NCBI GenBank assembly: GCA_026415295.1
Contig: JAOAHJ010000023.1
Coordinates: 62,001 to 126,000 of the forward strand
Source of the DNA: Spirochaetota bacterium
GTDB taxonomy: Bacteria; Spirochaetota; JAAYUW01; JAOAHJ01
Direction of reading: 5' to 3'
DNA length: 64,000 nucleotides
In this document: positions 26,972 to 37,005 of the stretch, one piece after another
Numbering within the stretch: position 1 is the first letter of the stretch
Layout: each line of letters begins with the position of its first letter
Notes under the pieces: model-generated
Databases searched by the model: none
What the model was told of the DNA's origin: nothing
Seen by the model: the letters and a program-made list of their open reading frames with translations, nothing else
Translations under genes and position numbers: made by a program

Positions 26972-28576
26972 TTGGAGAAAATTATTATTGAATTAAATAA
27001 ATCTATATGTAAAATAATATTTATTTTTTATTTTCTTTTTTACTTTTTGATATCAATTATTCTTTTACCAATTTTTCTTATAATCGACCTATTATTTAAT
27101 ATCAATAGAAAAGATTTAACTTTTTTTATTTATTCAAGGTATATTTTTCCTTTAAAATTAATTTTTAAAAAATTAAATAAAAATATTTCAAAAAATAATA
27201 ATATTTTTATTTTTGCAACATCAGCTGGAGAATTAAAAACTATATCCAATAGTATAAATAAAGTAAATTTATACACTAAATACAACATAATTTTCTTTTA
27301 CACCTCATTAACTGCTAAAGAATACTCTCAAGAGATTAATTTTATAAACCAAAATTTTTACCTTTTTCCTGATAATTTCCTTTATAATTTAATATTCTTT
27401 TTTAAATTTAAACCAAAAAAAATATACTTTTTTGAAAGTGAAATTTGGCCAGGAATTTTAATTTTTTCAAAGATTTTTAAAGCAACTTCATTTTTTTTAC
27501 AAGCAAAATTACCTGATAACATAATTTTAAGTTTTTTATATCTTTTTCTTATTTTAATCTTATTCGATTTCATTATTCCTCAAGATAAATTAGAAGAAGA
27601 GAAAATAATTAAACTAACAAATTTTTTAAAAAGAAATAAAAAAATAAATAGTTATAATTTTTTTAATACAAAAATATTAGAATCTTTTAATTTTAAGTTA
27701 TCTATAAATTTTAACAAAACTAATCCATATTTTCTAGAATCAATATTTAACAATAAAATAAATTTAATTACCTTTGCTTCAACTCACGCAATTGATGAAC
27801 CTATTTTTTTTGAATTTATAAACATATTCTTGAGCATGGATTCATTTTCTAAATATAAAATTAATCATTATGAAAATTCATATAGAAATATATTCGTAAT
27901 AGTTCCAAGACATCCTCAAAGAGCTAATGAAATAAATAATGCTTTGAATAAGTTTTTTAAAAGTAAAAATTCTAATTTTACTAATATTAAAAATCTTTCT
28001 GAACTCAAAAACTTTCTAAATTTAGTTGAAAATATTTTTATTAATGAAAATAATATTGATAAATATCAAGATTCTAAAATAAATTACTATAATATATTGA
28101 ATAAAGCTATTCAAGAAATCGATCAACAAAATCTTATTATAATATGTGATAAATTTAATATTCTTAAAAACATTCTTGCAATTACAAAAATAACATTTTT
28201 AGGTGCAACTTTTTTTTGGCATGGTGGTGGACATAATATTATAGAACCTTTAATTTACAATAATCTCCTAATTTGTGGCCCTTATCTATTAAATCTTAAA
28301 GATATTTTTGAAGAAGTTTCAATAAAATTTGGAAAATCTTTAATATTTACCCCACCTGATGCTACAAAATTTATACAAAAAAAATATTTAAAAAAAAAGA
28401 TAAATTATAATAAAAATATTATTTATATAAATAATTATGATGACTTCATTAATTTAATATTAAATTATCTTCTAAATATAAATAAAAACAATATGAGTTT
28501 CAACAATTTGTACACTTATTTTGAAAATCTTGACAAAAAAAATTTTGACAAATTAATTAAAATATTTGATTTATAA
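26972..28576 (+). CDS. waaA: 3-deoxy-D-manno-octulosonic acid (Kdo) transferase
   Basis: A 534-aa GT30-like glycosyltransferase that attaches Kdo to lipid A. An N-terminal membrane segment (about 13-38) is followed by IFATSAGELKT, corresponding to the family's H.(S/A)VGE motif with its catalytic Glu, then FFESEIWPGILI, IVPRHPQRANEI and FLGATFFWHGGGHNIIEPL, which bind CMP-Kdo. The family usual is about 420-430 aa; here the middle has extra AT-rich, Asn/Lys-rich loops. There is no ATG near the start: the first possible codon is TTG 26972, but GGAG at 26974-26977 would serve a rare ATT start at 26984 or 26987. Presence implies a Kdo-containing lipopolysaccharide, as in Leptospira and unlike Treponema or Borrelia. 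It is convergent with gmk. Confidence 0.8.
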   Translation: MEKIIIELNKSICKIIFIFYFLFYFLISIILLPIFLIIDLLFNINRKDLTFFIYSRYIFPLKLIFKKLNKNISKNNNIFIFATSAGELKTISNSINKVNLYTKYNIIFFYTSLTAKEYSQEINFINQNFYLFPDNFLYNLIFFFKFKPKKIYFFESEIWPGILIFSKIFKATSFFLQAKLPDNIILSFLYLFLILILFDFIIPQDKLEEEKIIKLTNFLKRNKKINSYNFFNTKILESFNFKLSINFNKTNPYFLESIFNNKINLITFASTHAIDEPIFFEFINIFLSMDSFSKYKINHYENSYRNIFVIVPRHPQRANEINNALNKFFKSKNSNFTNIKNLSELKNFLNLVENIFINENNIDKYQDSKINYYNILNKAIQEIDQQNLIIICDKFNILKNILAITKITFLGATFFWHGGGHNIIEPLIYNNLLICGPYLLNLKDIFEEVSIKFGKSLIFTPPDATKFIQKKYLKKKINYNKNIIYINNYDDFINLILNYLLNINKNNMSFNNLYTYFENLDKKNFDKLIKIFDL

Positions 28577-28586
28577 AATAATTTAT

Positions 28587-29183
28587 CTAACTTCTTATGC
28601 TATTCTCTTCTAGACAATTCTTAACTAAGTAATTTTCTATTAAATTTTTTATTTTTTTATATGATTCTTCAAGATTATCATTTATTACAACATGTTTAAA
28701 AAAATAAGATTTTTCTATCTCTTCTTTTGCTTTTTTAATTCTTATATTTATTTGATCCTCTGTATCTCCTTTTCTATTTCTTATTCTTCTTTCAAGTTCT
28801 TCGATAGAAGGGGGCATTATAAATATTGATAATACATTAGGATACATATTTATAATTTTTTCACTCCCTTGAACATCTAACTCAAGTAAAATATTTTTTC
28901 CAGAATCAATAATATTTTTTATATAACTTTTAGAAGTACCCTTAAGATGTCCATAAACATTCGCCCATTCAATAAATTCTTCATTTCTAATCATTTCTAA
29001 AAACTTCTCCTCACTAACAAAAAAATAATCTCTGCCTTCAACTTCATCATTTCTTTTGGGTCTTGTATTATAAGAAACAGAGAAAACAAGTCTATCACTA
29101 AAATCTCTTTCTATCATTTTTCTTATTGTAGTTTTACCACTTCCTGAAGGTCCAGAAATTAAAATAATCTTACCCTTTAGCAT
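28587..29183 (-). CDS. gmk: Guanylate kinase
   Basis: A 198-aa enzyme converting GMP to GDP with ATP. The P-loop GPSGSGKTT lies about 10 residues from the start, followed by FSVSYNTRPKRNDEVEGRDY for GMP binding, EWANVYGHLKGTS, and ILLELDVQGS, all in family order. I choose ATG 29183, which gives the length and N-terminus of known enzymes (MLKGKIILISGPSG); the frame is open to a TTG at 29228, which would add 15 residues. Neither start has a convincing Shine-Dalgarno. It follows the glycosyltransferase gene by 78 bases on the same strand. Confidence 0.92.
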   Translation of the reverse strand: MLKGKIILISGPSGSGKTTIRKMIERDFSDRLVFSVSYNTRPKRNDEVEGRDYFFVSEEKFLEMIRNEEFIEWANVYGHLKGTSKSYIKNIIDSGKNILLELDVQGSEKIINMYPNVLSIFIMPPSIEELERRIRNRKGDTEDQINIRIKKAKEEIEKSYFFKHVVINDNLEESYKKIKNLIENYLVKNCLEENSIRS

Positions 29184-29261
29184 ACTTTTTACCAATATTG
29201 TTAATCTATTTTTAAATTTTTTATTCAAAAATTTAAATTCTTATTTTTAAACTAATTAAAA

Positions 29262-31007
29262 TCATGTCAAATATTTTATAACATTTTCAGTAATTGCTTC
29301 CCAACCTAATTTATTTGATAAGCTTTGAAATTTAAATAGGAGATTAAACCTTTCTTGATTGTTTTTTGGCAAAACATTAAAAATAATATTTGCCATTTTA
29401 TTAAACAACCTTCTCTCAATTAAAAACCTAGTTTCTTTATTTAAGGATAATGGATCAATTTTATTTTTTTCTAAATCCAAATGCCCTTCGCCTATAAAAT
29501 CAAAACCAATAAAAGGTAATATTCCTTTTTCATTATTAAAAGAACATTTTAACAAATAAAAAGCTCCACAAGAAGTAGATAAAAAACTAAATCCTCCAAA
29601 AGGTATTGTTTCAAGCTGAGCAATACCAAATGGCTCGTAAATAGAAAAACCAATTTCAGCATCTGATCCTACTCTAAAATGCAAAAACTCAGCCTTTTCA
29701 GAAACTCTAAAACCACACTTTCTTCTTGAAAAACCAAACTGATTTATAAATATTCCTTTTATAGCTTTTGATTTTTCATTAAAAACTTCTAAAAAACTAT
29801 TGATTTCAATTTCCATACCAACTAAATCAGGCCATCCCTCTTTGTGATAAACTGGCCAACCATACTCTTTTTCCATATTAAATATTTGAGATGAATCCCT
29901 TCCAGTACCTATTAAAGATGAAAGAAGCAAAAAAAATCCCTTACCCCCTGCACTTTTAACAATTTCATCCAACTCAAAAAGAAAGGTAAAATCCCTGTAA
30001 AATGCTTTACTTGGAACCATTCTAGCTACATGAGTAAATATAAAATCAGGCTCAAAATTAAAAAGATTTTTACAATAATCAATAAGAATATTCCTTGATT
30101 CTTCTTTTTCTCTTTGCTCTATAAATTTTATTGGTATACCATTATAAACAACTTTAACTTTGCTTTTATCAATTTCTGGATTTAGATATATATATTCATC
30201 TCTAACTAAATCAGAAACAGCATATATTAAGTCAAATTGTGTAGTCTTTTTAATAAGTATAGTTCTAGGATTTTCACTTTGTTGAGGATATCTTTGTAAA
30301 AGATCTACATTGTTTTTTTTGTCTTCTTCCATTTTAAGGTAAAATGATATATCATGGCCTTCAATCTTTTCTATTATAGATCTGACAGGTGATATCTCAT
30401 GCGCATAATATATAGTCTTAGATTTATAAAAGGAAGGTTTTAAGAGAGTTGAAAGACAGGAAATAATCCCCATAAATTCATGAGAAAAGTGATAAAACTC
30501 ATTTGACTCACCATATAAAGCTTGCAATAATTCAACATAAGGAATCCCTATTCTTAAATATTGTTCATAATCCCAATCTGATTCAAATTTAATAGATTCA
30601 AGTTTAAATCTTTCCCACAACTTATACTTAAATATATCTATCTCATTTTTATTCATTCCATTTATATCTACTAAAAGAATATCAACTTCAAGACTTTTTA
30701 GTGGATTAAACTCATTTGACAATATTCTTTTACCATAAATAATATTTATATTATATTTATCAATAATTGGTTTAAATCTATTTTCATAATTATCTTCATC
30801 ATAGTAATCTCTATTTGAATAAAATACTTTTCCACCCTTTCCTAGTTTTGAAAAAATATCTCCTGGATTATAGAACAAAGGACCATAAAGAAGAGTTTTA
30901 TTAAAAAAGTTTTTATATCTGTCTGAAGAACATAAACCATTTAAGACAGAACCAATACCTCCTATCTTTTGAACAGCCTCATGAGTTATATGTACTCCTA
31001 TTTTCAC
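29262..31007 (-). CDS. Glycogen/starch synthase-like glycosyltransferase
   Basis: A 581-aa GT-B enzyme. The N-terminus MKIGVHITHEAVQKIGGIGSVL resembles the ADP-glucose-binding KxGGIG loop of GT5 glycogen synthases. KVVYNGIPIKFI and FIFTHVARMVPSKAF start the second Rossmann domain, and SIYEPFGIAQLETIPFGGFS is the EPFGxxxxE nucleotide-sugar motif. It is longer than bacterial GlgA (about 480 aa) and diverges in the middle, with a segment (EINSFLEVFNEKSKAIKG) I do not recognise. Substrate could be ADP- or UDP-glucose; glycogen storage is one option, an envelope polysaccharide another. GGGAGAATTT precedes the ATG, and the next gene downstream is gmk. No other glycogen gene is in the window. Confidence 0.75.
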   Translation of the reverse strand: MKIGVHITHEAVQKIGGIGSVLNGLCSSDRYKNFFNKTLLYGPLFYNPGDIFSKLGKGGKVFYSNRDYYDEDNYENRFKPIIDKYNINIIYGKRILSNEFNPLKSLEVDILLVDINGMNKNEIDIFKYKLWERFKLESIKFESDWDYEQYLRIGIPYVELLQALYGESNEFYHFSHEFMGIISCLSTLLKPSFYKSKTIYYAHEISPVRSIIEKIEGHDISFYLKMEEDKKNNVDLLQRYPQQSENPRTILIKKTTQFDLIYAVSDLVRDEYIYLNPEIDKSKVKVVYNGIPIKFIEQREKEESRNILIDYCKNLFNFEPDFIFTHVARMVPSKAFYRDFTFLFELDEIVKSAGGKGFFLLLSSLIGTGRDSSQIFNMEKEYGWPVYHKEGWPDLVGMEIEINSFLEVFNEKSKAIKGIFINQFGFSRRKCGFRVSEKAEFLHFRVGSDAEIGFSIYEPFGIAQLETIPFGGFSFLSTSCGAFYLLKCSFNNEKGILPFIGFDFIGEGHLDLEKNKIDPLSLNKETRFLIERRLFNKMANIIFNVLPKNNQERFNLLFKFQSLSNKLGWEAITENVIKYLT

Positions 31008-31034
31008 AAATTCTCCCTGAATTTATATTAACTT

Positions 31035-31709
31035 TTAATATTGTTTTATTATAGTTGATATTTCAGCATCTTGGGTTTTTGAAACTTCTTTATTATAATA
31101 ATCAATATATGCAATATACTTATCATTAAATTTAACCTGTAAATCAAAAGATATAGATGCTGCAAATAATGGAGATAGAATTATTTCATACTTATCGTTA
31201 TAATTCCTATAGTATGGTAAATCTTCCCTTTGAGTAGGACCATATTTTTCATGCAATACTTTTTTAACTTCTAAAAAAAGCTTTTCAAGAAAACTTCTTG
31301 TAGTCTTAGTCATCAATGTATAAGTAATTTTTATAAATATTGGTTCCTTCTTTTCATTAAAAAAAATATAAACACTTTCATTATAAGTTTGATACTGTTT
31401 TTCAAATATAAGTAAAAATTTCCCAAAAATAGAATTTATCTCTTTCTCAGTAAATTTATAACCATTATTAGTAGCTCCAGATTTTAATGCATCATAATTT
31501 TTTGAAAAAGAAAAGAACCCATATGTAAATTCAGTAGGTGTTTGAGTTTTTTGTGATGCCTGAGAACTAGTTTGAGATGTCCCTGTTTGTTGTCCAGAAG
31601 TTCCTGTAGATTGTGCTTCCAATAAAAAATTGAATTGACAAACTATAATTAATAGTAAAAGTATAACAACATATAAAAGCTTTATTTTTTCTTTTATTAT
31701 AATTTTCAT
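31035..31709 (-). CDS. Secreted hypothetical protein
   Basis: A 224-aa protein I cannot place. It has a hydrophobic N-terminal segment (about 10-29) ending near LLEAQS, which looks like a signal peptide. A low-complexity Gln/Ser/Thr linker (about 35-58) follows, then a roughly 160-residue domain with alternating strands and a helix (FTEKEINSIFGKFLLIFEKQ, LEKLFLEVKKVLHEKYGPTQ, SLFAASISFDLQVKFNDKYI in paraphrase). The YGxP-like turn and the helix-strand pattern recall small periplasmic proteins that compare predicted and observed values, but no family emerges. It lies 28 bases upstream of the glycosyltransferase and 76 bases downstream of a chemoreceptor on the same strand. AAAAGG precedes the ATG. 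Probably periplasmic. Confidence 0.6.
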   Translation of the reverse strand: MKIIIKEKIKLLYVVILLLLIIVCQFNFLLEAQSTGTSGQQTGTSQTSSQASQKTQTPTEFTYGFFSFSKNYDALKSGATNNGYKFTEKEINSIFGKFLLIFEKQYQTYNESVYIFFNEKKEPIFIKITYTLMTKTTRSFLEKLFLEVKKVLHEKYGPTQREDLPYYRNYNDKYEIILSPLFAASISFDLQVKFNDKYIAYIDYYNKEVSKTQDAEISTIIKQY

Positions 31710-31784
31710 ATTTATCAGCCTTTTAATGTTTTTTAAGTTTTATTAAGTATTTAAATATATTTTTTAATAATTAAATATTCTGTT

Positions 31785-34214
31785 TTAAAAATCTTCACTT
31801 TCTTCTTTTAACCTTATTTTTTTATCATCTGAATTATCTAAATCTGGTAAATCACTTATAAACTCCTCTGGTTCTTTTAAATTCTCTTCATCTTTTAAAT
31901 CCATATTATTTTTTGATTTTTTTTCAATTTTTTCCTTAATTTTTTGTAACTTTTCTCTTCTTTGTTTAACTTTATCATCTCTTAATGGGGTAATTTTTTC
32001 TTGTTCATCTGAAGTATCTTTGTTCTCTTTTTTCTTATAAGTAAGAGCTTTTAGCTCTTCCTCTTTAACTAAAATATTAATTTTCTCTTCCCCTTCTTTT
32101 TCAAGTTTAAAGAAATCAATCTCTTTTTCGTTTCTTTCAGATAATTCTTTAATTGTAATGCCTAATTTAGAAATGTTATTAATAGAAGAATTTATATTTG
32201 ATATACCATGATCTATCTCAGTAATGCTTGTCTTTACTTCAGCACTTATTGTATTTAATTTCATAATTGCTTCATTTATCTGCTTTGTTCCCTCAGACAT
32301 TTCATAGCTTGATGTTTTTACAATTGAACTTATTTCATTCATTTTTTTAAGAGCTTCCAAAACCTGTTTCCCTCCTTCATTTTGCTCAATCATAGCCTGT
32401 CTTACTTCTGCTACAACATTATCTACAAACTTTACATTTTCAGATAACTTATCAAAAGATTCATTTACATTTTTAGAAGTTAAAACCATTTTATCTATAT
32501 TGGTTTTTATCTCTTTTAAGTTTTTTTCAACTTCTTTTGACTGATTCCCAGCAATCTCAGCCAATTTTCTTATCTCATCAGCAACAACTGCAAAACCTCT
32601 ACCTGCATCTCCAGCATGAGCTGCTTCTATAGCTGCATTCATTGATAAGAGATTAGTTTTATTCGCTATGCTTATAATAAGGTTATTTGCTTCAAGAAGT
32701 TTTTCTGATTGTTTTGCTATTAAATTTATAATACTTTGCAACTCAATTACACTCTTTTTACCTGTTTCAGAAGACAATACAAGATTATCAACTGATTCTT
32801 TAGCTTTATTTGAAGAAGTTGTAACTGATGCAATATTTGCAATCATCTGTTCAACAGCAGATGATGATTCTGTTATGCTTGCAGATAGATCTTCAACAAG
32901 TTTTGAAAGATTTTCAATACTCCTTGTCATCTGCTCAACTGAAGCTGTTGTCTGAGTTACTGATGTTGCTTGGCTATCTATCTCTTCTGATGTATGTTTT
33001 ATATTCGATGTAATTTGATTTATAGAAGCTGCTATTTGTGAAAGATTTACAGATAAAGTTTCAGAAGATTTTTTAAGTTCAGTAGACTCTTTTTTAAAAC
33101 TTCTAATAACTTGATTTAGTTTTTCAATTGTGAGATTAAAGTTATAAATTATATTGCCAAGTTGATCCCCTGATTTTAGCATAATATATGATGAGAGGTC
33201 CCCTGATGAAAGTCTTTCTAAACCAACAAACAAAGCTTTAACTTTCCTAATTATTTGTTGATTAATAGTTATAATTAAGAAAACAAGAATTATTATAATT
33301 GATAATGCTGTTTCTATAATAGAGTTTCTTATTAATATAGTAGCTATTTCTTCGACTTCTTTCTTATTTATTGTCGCTGCAATAAAAAAATCAAACTTTT
33401 TTGATAAGTTATAAACACAAAATTTAGGTGTACCTTTATAAGTATAAGGAACTATTCTATTTGTCACATTATCTTCCAATTTATAAGTATTTGTTATCTT
33501 TATATAAAATTCCTCTTTTTTTACATCATTCCATAGCAACTCATTTTTTACATGAAAAAGTGTAGCTCCATCATATCCAAGAACAAAAAAATATCCAGAT
33601 CTACCTATTTTATGTTTCCCAAAAATCTGTTTTCCTGCTTCAAAAAGATCAATTATATAGATAACATAAATCTTTTCTTCATTTTCTCTCTTTCTTTCAA
33701 AACTTCTTACAATTATTGGATTATTATTTAATTCAGATTTAAAATAGTTTCTTGGTGTTAAATTACCTTTTAAAATTTCATTAAAATAATCTCTATCTGA
33801 AATATTTATTCCTATTCTATCATTCAAATTACTCCACAACACTTTTCCAGTCGACTCTGCAATTATGTATTCTCTTATAAATTGGTATTTTGAAACTAAT
33901 GTATAAATTCTTTCTCCAACAGCACCAGTATCTGGTCTTCTCCCATTTATGAAATCATTAAAATGCTGACCTGTTGAAATTAACGAAATAATAAAATCAA
34001 AAAACTCTATATTTTCATCAAAATTCTCAACAACATATTTAACTTTTTCATACATTTGCTCAAATCTTAATTTTTTTGTCTCTGATCTAACAAGATTCTC
34101 TATTGGTAAAATTAAAACTAAAGCAAAAATTAAAATAAAAAAGAAAAGCATAAAATTTATTTTTAAGCTGATAGACAAACCTTTTTTAAATTTATGAAAT
34201 TTACTATTTTCCAT
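31785..34214 (-). CDS. Methyl-accepting chemotaxis protein with long charged C-terminal tail
   Basis: An 809-aa chemoreceptor. I choose ATG 34214 ([14 protein letters not shown]), which has GGAGGTAAAT directly upstream; the frame is open 7 codons further. A first membrane helix (about 18-40), a dCache-type periplasmic sensor with [19 protein letters not shown], a second helix near 290-313 and HAMP precede the signalling coiled coil with tip [20 protein letters not shown] and [16 protein letters not shown]. About 110 residues follow the signalling helices; they are rich in Lys and Glu, and no CheR-binding NWETF-type pentapeptide is at the end (it ends EESEDF). Ligand unknown. The DUF362 gene ends 26 bases upstream of the Shine-Dalgarno region, so cotranscription is likely. 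Confidence 0.9.
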   Translation of the reverse strand: MENSKFHKFKKGLSISLKINFMLFFFILIFALVLILPIENLVRSETKKLRFEQMYEKVKYVVENFDENIEFFDFIISLISTGQHFNDFINGRRPDTGAVGERIYTLVSKYQFIREYIIAESTGKVLWSNLNDRIGINISDRDYFNEILKGNLTPRNYFKSELNNNPIIVRSFERKRENEEKIYVIYIIDLFEAGKQIFGKHKIGRSGYFFVLGYDGATLFHVKNELLWNDVKKEEFYIKITNTYKLEDNVTNRIVPYTYKGTPKFCVYNLSKKFDFFIAATINKKEVEEIATILIRNSIIETALSIIIILVFLIITINQQIIRKVKALFVGLERLSSGDLSSYIMLKSGDQLGNIIYNFNLTIEKLNQVIRSFKKESTELKKSSETLSVNLSQIAASINQITSNIKHTSEEIDSQATSVTQTTASVEQMTRSIENLSKLVEDLSASITESSSAVEQMIANIASVTTSSNKAKESVDNLVLSSETGKKSVIELQSIINLIAKQSEKLLEANNLIISIANKTNLLSMNAAIEAAHAGDAGRGFAVVADEIRKLAEIAGNQSKEVEKNLKEIKTNIDKMVLTSKNVNESFDKLSENVKFVDNVVAEVRQAMIEQNEGGKQVLEALKKMNEISSIVKTSSYEMSEGTKQINEAIMKLNTISAEVKTSITEIDHGISNINSSINNISKLGITIKELSERNEKEIDFFKLEKEGEEKINILVKEEELKALTYKKKENKDTSDEQEKITPLRDDKVKQRREKLQKIKEKIEKKSKNNMDLKDEENLKEPEEFISDLPDLDNSDDKKIRLKEESEDF

Positions 34215-34260
34215 ATTTACCTCCATTTTATACAAACAATTAATATAATATAATATTTAA

Positions 34261-35331
34261 TTATATCTCATATATTTTATAACTTATATCACCTATTCCT
34301 TTTTTATAACAATAATCTATAAGTTTATAGTAGTCAATATTTTTTCTAAATTCTATAAAAACATCTTTACCTGAAAATTCTTTTAATATATCAACTGATG
34401 CCTTATCAATAGCAACAGGGTCATATGAAAAAAGTATTCCTACATCAGAAGCAAGGGGATATTCTGAAAAATCCATACAATCACAATTTGGAGTTATATC
34501 TACTATAAAATTAATATAGAGAATTTTTTTATTTAATTCTTTTATATAATAGTATGTTACTTCCCCCATTTTTTCAAGAAATCTTTCAATAGATTCATTC
34601 CATAATATTCTTAAAGCTCCCTTTTTGCAAACTACTATACAATCAGCACACCCTATACAACTTTCATAATTAAAATTTGCAATTTTTTTTCCATCAACTA
34701 CTTGAAAAGAAATTGCACCAGATGGGCAATATTTAATGCATAAACCACATCCTATACACTTTTCTTTATTTAAAGTTGGTTTCACATCTCCATGCATCTG
34801 TTGTTTTGTTGATCTGGGGGCAAAGCCCATACAAATATTCTTTATTGCCCCTCCAAAACCTGCTGCAATATGTCCCTTTATATGTGATACAACTACAATC
34901 TCATCAGAGTTGTAAATATCTCCTGCTATCCATATTTTTTTAAAAAATTTGGAATCTTCAGTATTTATCTCAACCCTATTATTCGATCTTAATCCATCGG
35001 CTATTATAATCGGTACTCCGGTAGAATCATACCCAAATCCATTGTAAATTGCTGAGTTTAGAAAGTCTACAGCATTCGTCCTTGCTCCTCTATAAAGAGT
35101 ATTTGTGTCTGTTAAAAACACCTTACCACCTTTATTTTTAATATTTTCAACTATTCTTCTAATAAAAACAGGTCTTATATAACTTGTATTTCCAAGCTCT
35201 CCAAAATGCACTTTACATGCAACTATAGAATCTTTAATTATATTATATTTTATTTTATCAAAAGCATTATCAATATAGTTTAGAACAGATTTATTAATTT
35301 TTCTTAAATTAATAAAATAAACTTCACTCAT
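34261..35331 (-). CDS. DUF362 protein with two 4Fe-4S clusters
   Basis: A 356-aa iron-sulfur protein. The DUF362 region with DSIVACKVHFGELGNTSYIR and HIKGHIAAGFGGAIKNICMG surrounds a ferredoxin insert with two CxxCxxCxxxC motifs, CIGCGLCIKYCPSGA and CIGCADCIVVCKKGA (about residues 190-250). Homologues with the ferredoxin domain are common in anaerobes; their substrate is not established, although some relatives act in electron transfer or cofactor metabolism. The presence of low-potential clusters fits an anaerobic or microaerophilic life style. AGATAGGTTATT precedes the ATG. The downstream chemoreceptor gene starts close by; aspS is divergent upstream. Confidence 0.85.
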   Translation of the reverse strand: MSEVYFINLRKINKSVLNYIDNAFDKIKYNIIKDSIVACKVHFGELGNTSYIRPVFIRRIVENIKNKGGKVFLTDTNTLYRGARTNAVDFLNSAIYNGFGYDSTGVPIIIADGLRSNNRVEINTEDSKFFKKIWIAGDIYNSDEIVVVSHIKGHIAAGFGGAIKNICMGFAPRSTKQQMHGDVKPTLNKEKCIGCGLCIKYCPSGAISFQVVDGKKIANFNYESCIGCADCIVVCKKGALRILWNESIERFLEKMGEVTYYYIKELNKKILYINFIVDITPNCDCMDFSEYPLASDVGILFSYDPVAIDKASVDILKEFSGKDVFIEFRKNIDYYKLIDYCYKKGIGDISYKIYEI

Positions 35332-35409
35332 AATAACCTATCTTTTAATAACTTTTATTATTTATAAATATATTTAATATTAAAATTATTAAAAATCAAA
35401 TAGAATTAT

Positions 35410-35437
35410 TTGACAAAAGGATAAAATTAAATATATT
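35410..35437 (+). promoter_or_regulatory. sigma-70-type promoter for aspS
   Basis: TTGACA at 35410-35415, a 16-base spacer and TATATT at 35432-35437 closely follow the consensus. Transcription would start near 35444, about 25 bases before the aspS ATG. Confidence 0.6.
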
Positions 35438-35468
35438 TGGTTAAAAAATGATATAGGAACAGCTAATT

Positions 35469-36887
35469 ATGAAAATACTCAAAGTCGAAGAAAAATCAAT
35501 AAAATCAAATTTCTATCCATTAATAAATCCTTTTTCAGAAATAAATAGAAATTTTTTGCCAGAACTCTTAAACTTTTCATATCAAAATATTGACTATATT
35601 AAAATCAACGATGAAGTTAATTTAAAAGGAGCTATACATAGGATAAGATTACTACCAAACGTATGTTTTATTATATTAAGAACAGATAGATCTTTAGTCC
35701 AACTAATAGTTGAAGAAAGTGATTTTAATAAATTAAATATAAATAACTTTATTGAAGGTGATTTCATTGAAGTTAAAGCAAAAAAGAGAGAAGCACAACT
35801 TAAAGACAAATCTATATTTCCTAACAATTTTGAGTTTTTAGTAACTGAAATAAAATTAATCCATAGACCAAAAGAGGTTCCACCATTTGAAATAAATAAA
35901 AAAGAGTTAAATGTTAAACCTGACACAGAATTTGATTACAGACCTATAAGTTTAAGACATCCTAAAAAAAGAGCCATTTTTAAGATAGCAGAAGCAATCT
36001 CAAATGCTTTTGGATTTTACCTTTCATCTCTTGGTTTTACAAGAATTCATACTCCAAAAATTGTTTTTGCTGGAGCTGAAGGTGGTACAAATATATTTAA
36101 ACTTCCATATTTTGATAAAGAAGTTTTTCTTGCCCAATCTCCACAATTTTACAAACAATATGGAGTTGGAATATTTGGTAGAGTTTATGAAATTGGCCCT
36201 GTATTTAGAGCAGAAAAACATAATACTTCAAGACATTTAAATGAATATATTTCTCTCGACTTTGAAATGGGATATATTGATTCTTTTTATGATGTAATTC
36301 AAATTGAGATCGGATTTTTAAAATTTCTTTACAGTTATTATTTGCCAACTTTTTATAAATTTGAAATAAATCTACTTGATATAAAACTCCCAGAAACAGA
36401 TAAATTTCTTGCACTTACTATTAAAGAGATTCATGAAATAGTATTTAATGAAACAAAAAAAGACTATAGAAATGAACCAGACCTTTCACCAGATGAAGAA
36501 AAATATATTTGTGATTGGGCATACAAAAATTATCAAACAGAATTTGTTTTTGCTACAAATTTCCCAACTTCTAAAAGACCATTTTACACAATGGAAACAA
36601 AAGATGATCCATCAGTAACAGAATCTTTTGATCTCTTATTTAGAGGACTTGAAGTTACTACTGGAAGTCAAAGAATTCATGACTATGATATGCAGGTTGA
36701 GAAACTAAAAAGATTTGGATTAAATCCAGATGATTTTGAATCTTATCTTCAGATACACAAATATGGAATACCTCCACATGGCGGATTAGCAATAGGTCTT
36801 GAAAGATTAACTGCAAGAACAATAGGTCTTGAAAATGTTAAAGAAGCTTCAATGTATCCAAGAGATATTAATAGAGTTACACCATAA
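35469..36887 (+). CDS. aspS: Archaeal-type aspartyl-tRNA synthetase (probably Asp-tRNA(Asn)-forming)
   Basis: A 472-aa class IIb synthetase of the archaeal/eukaryotic AspRS2 form, without the large GAD insertion of bacterial AspS (about 590 aa). The N-terminal OB anticodon-binding domain covers about 45-145. Motif 2 is GPVFRAEKHNTSRHLNEY, and GGLAIGLERLTARTIGL is motif 3; GSQRIHD identifies the Asp rather than the Asn enzyme. At the place where tRNA(Asp)-restricted archaeal enzymes have Trp (GWVW in Thermococcus), this protein has GAIH, and His there is typical of non-discriminating enzymes. It may therefore charge tRNA(Asn) too, for conversion by GatCAB. The ATG has GGAAC only as a weak ribosome site. 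Confidence 0.88.
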   Translation: MKILKVEEKSIKSNFYPLINPFSEINRNFLPELLNFSYQNIDYIKINDEVNLKGAIHRIRLLPNVCFIILRTDRSLVQLIVEESDFNKLNINNFIEGDFIEVKAKKREAQLKDKSIFPNNFEFLVTEIKLIHRPKEVPPFEINKKELNVKPDTEFDYRPISLRHPKKRAIFKIAEAISNAFGFYLSSLGFTRIHTPKIVFAGAEGGTNIFKLPYFDKEVFLAQSPQFYKQYGVGIFGRVYEIGPVFRAEKHNTSRHLNEYISLDFEMGYIDSFYDVIQIEIGFLKFLYSYYLPTFYKFEINLLDIKLPETDKFLALTIKEIHEIVFNETKKDYRNEPDLSPDEEKYICDWAYKNYQTEFVFATNFPTSKRPFYTMETKDDPSVTESFDLLFRGLEVTTGSQRIHDYDMQVEKLKRFGLNPDDFESYLQIHKYGIPPHGGLAIGLERLTARTIGLENVKEASMYPRDINRVTP

Positions 36888-36936
36888 TAAATTAAAAAAT
36901 TAACTATATCATAAATATTAAAATTTATTTGATTCA

Positions 36937-36985
36937 AAAATATAAATATTATTTATATTTTATTTTAAATAATTTTTTATTAATT
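36937..36985 (+). terminator. Possible weak A/T terminator after aspS
   Basis: AAAATATAAAT and ATTTATATTTT (36937-36947 and 36951-36961) are inverted repeats around ATT, followed by a T-rich stretch to about 36985. The stem has no G-C pair, so termination is only a possibility. Confidence 0.25.
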
Positions 36986-37005
36986 TTACTAAATAGAGAG
37001 AATTT

